Shown here in pieces: positions 32,266 to 33,177 of a stretch of DNA of 33,177 bases. The translations under genes were made by a program, and so were the position numbers. Below the pieces are notes generated by a model. The model was not told where the DNA came from. It made no database searches and saw only the letters and a program-made list of their open reading frames with translations. The first letter of the stretch is position 1; each line of letters starts with the position of its first letter. This stretch comes from Chara braunii (Eukaryota > Streptophyta > Charophyceae > Charales > Characeae), in NCBI GenBank assembly GCA_003427395.1, contig BFEA01000125.1, positions 180,782 to 213,958 on the forward strand, in the 5' to 3' direction.

Positions 32266-32569
32266 AGGAACGAACGAACACAGTCGGACTTTTGTTCTTC
32301 ATAGGGGTTGAACCTGTTGATGAGTCTGTGCTATACATGTATGAATACATATGTGGACGTGTATTGATATGTCGACACGGTAGGTTCTGCATTTTCAAGG
32401 ACCTTTTGTATCTAAACGGACCATTTTTAGCAGAACATGGTCAAATTTATCGCCTTCTCCACGAGGTTTTTCAACAGAATCCAGCCCAATTTCCCACAAA
32501 ATGCAGCTTGATGATTTGAAAACTGGTGTCCTGGTGGGAACATGTCCTTTCTAAGAATATCAGATTGCA

Positions 32570-32850
32570 AAGACAATGTATATACATGCTTGATAATGTT
32601 GGATTTGGTGGAAGCATGATTTACGTATTCATGTATTGGCAGGAATGTGTCTTTCCTGAGTGTATAGGACCTGAGAGCCAAGGAACATATACATTCTCAT
32701 CAAGGTGGATCTAGCGGCAAAATGGATCGTTTTCGGAGTGTATCGGGCTAAAGAGACAACGTATATGCATTCTCATCAAGGTGGATTTCGCGAAAAAATG
32801 AATCGTTTGCTGAGTGAATCAACCCAAAAAAACACATATATACATTCGTG
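32570..32850. repeat. Degenerate ~76-bp tandem repeat
   Basis: The phrase catatacattctcatcaagg at about 32685 recurs as cgtatatgcattctcatcaa at about 32760 and, shortened, as catatatacattcgtgg near 32835. Between them recur c(t/g)gagtg(t/a)at(a/c) and aaaatg(g/a)atcgttt. A more diverged copy lies near 32570-32600. Spacing is 75-76 bp in the clear part. Confidence 0.75.
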
Positions 32851-33037
32851 GCTCCAACCTGCGAATAGATGAAAACGTCTTACGTGGAGAAGAAAAAAAA
32901 AAAGAACCACACATCTAACTGCTCAAGGGGCTATCGTTGATCATGAGTGTATACTACCGTACATACCGCATATGTACATTGATGATCATTCACTTTGTTC
33001 ATGAATGCTATGGACCGGAGATACAACATATACGCAT
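32851..33037. other. No gene seen
   Basis: A short A-run and the small palindromic stretch tgatcatgagtg ... tgatgatca occur here; nothing else is supported. Confidence 0.4.
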
Positions 33038-33094
33038 CCTCTCCCTCTCTCTTTCTCTCTTTCTTGCTCGTGCGTGCGCGCAAGAGAGAGAGAA

Positions 33095-33177
<83 letters not shown>
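33038..33177. repeat. (CT)n then (GA)n to the window end
   Basis: ctctccctctctctttctct is followed by an 18-nt spacer and then by about 95 nt of nearly pure GA that reaches the last base. The window edge probably coincides with an unresolved microsatellite. Confidence 0.95.

Noticed and set aside
31960-32398. Arg/Glu- and Ser/Leu-repeat frames
   Set aside because: Direct translations of GA/CT microsatellites.

Overview
The window is nuclear DNA from a eukaryote with a relaxed, repeat-rich genome. It holds one confidently recognised gene: a complete 14-3-3 protein gene on the minus strand (20147 down to 11441) split into five coding exons with GT-AG introns. The joined product is 246 aa, the usual 14-3-3 length. 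From memory of the family, the protein (signature [11 protein letters not shown], start [19 protein letters not shown]) looks most like those of algae and protists (chromerid, stramenopile or green-algal type) rather than of animals or land plants. That placement is an inference of modest confidence, and I cannot name the species.

Layout. 1-11.2 kb: no recognisable genes. The plus strand is visibly rich in A and C, and it carries scattered tandem repeats, a tRNA-Arg-like relic, a foldback element, a perfect hairpin and two copies of a short inverted-repeat transposon. One tandem duplication (1384-1572) contains the only N and looks like an assembly join. 11.4-20.1 kb: the 14-3-3 gene. Its first intron is about 6.3 kb and, from 15.5 to 19.7 kb, consists largely of decayed tandem repeats (22-bp, 24-bp, 51-bp and 67-bp units) that are purine-rich on the plus strand and therefore pyrimidine-rich in the gene's sense direction. 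They create long but meaningless open frames. 20.2-22.7 kb: non-coding, with a weak tRNA-like patch, an acidic open frame without an ATG near its start, and an A/T-rich stretch. 22.7-26.0 kb: the 5' part of a dead L1-type LINE on the plus strand (ORF1 with a CCHC zinc knuckle, then an endonuclease domain), with stops, frameshifts and altered catalytic residues; no reverse transcriptase is present. 26.0-33.2 kb: a non-coding repeat sea with a ~290-bp terminal-inverted-repeat element, a tRNA-like SINE on the minus strand, a third copy of the short transposon, degenerate ~100-bp and ~76-bp tandem arrays, hairpins, a G17 run, and long GA/CT tracts to the window end.

The best candidate for something undescribed is a family of 104-105 bp MITEs (711-815, 10884-10988, 30571-30674) with inverted ends starting C(C/A)(G/A)TCTTC and a TA target. 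One copy has a matching empty site 160 bp away, which fixes its boundaries to the base. No operons, CRISPR arrays, rRNA genes or defence systems are visible.
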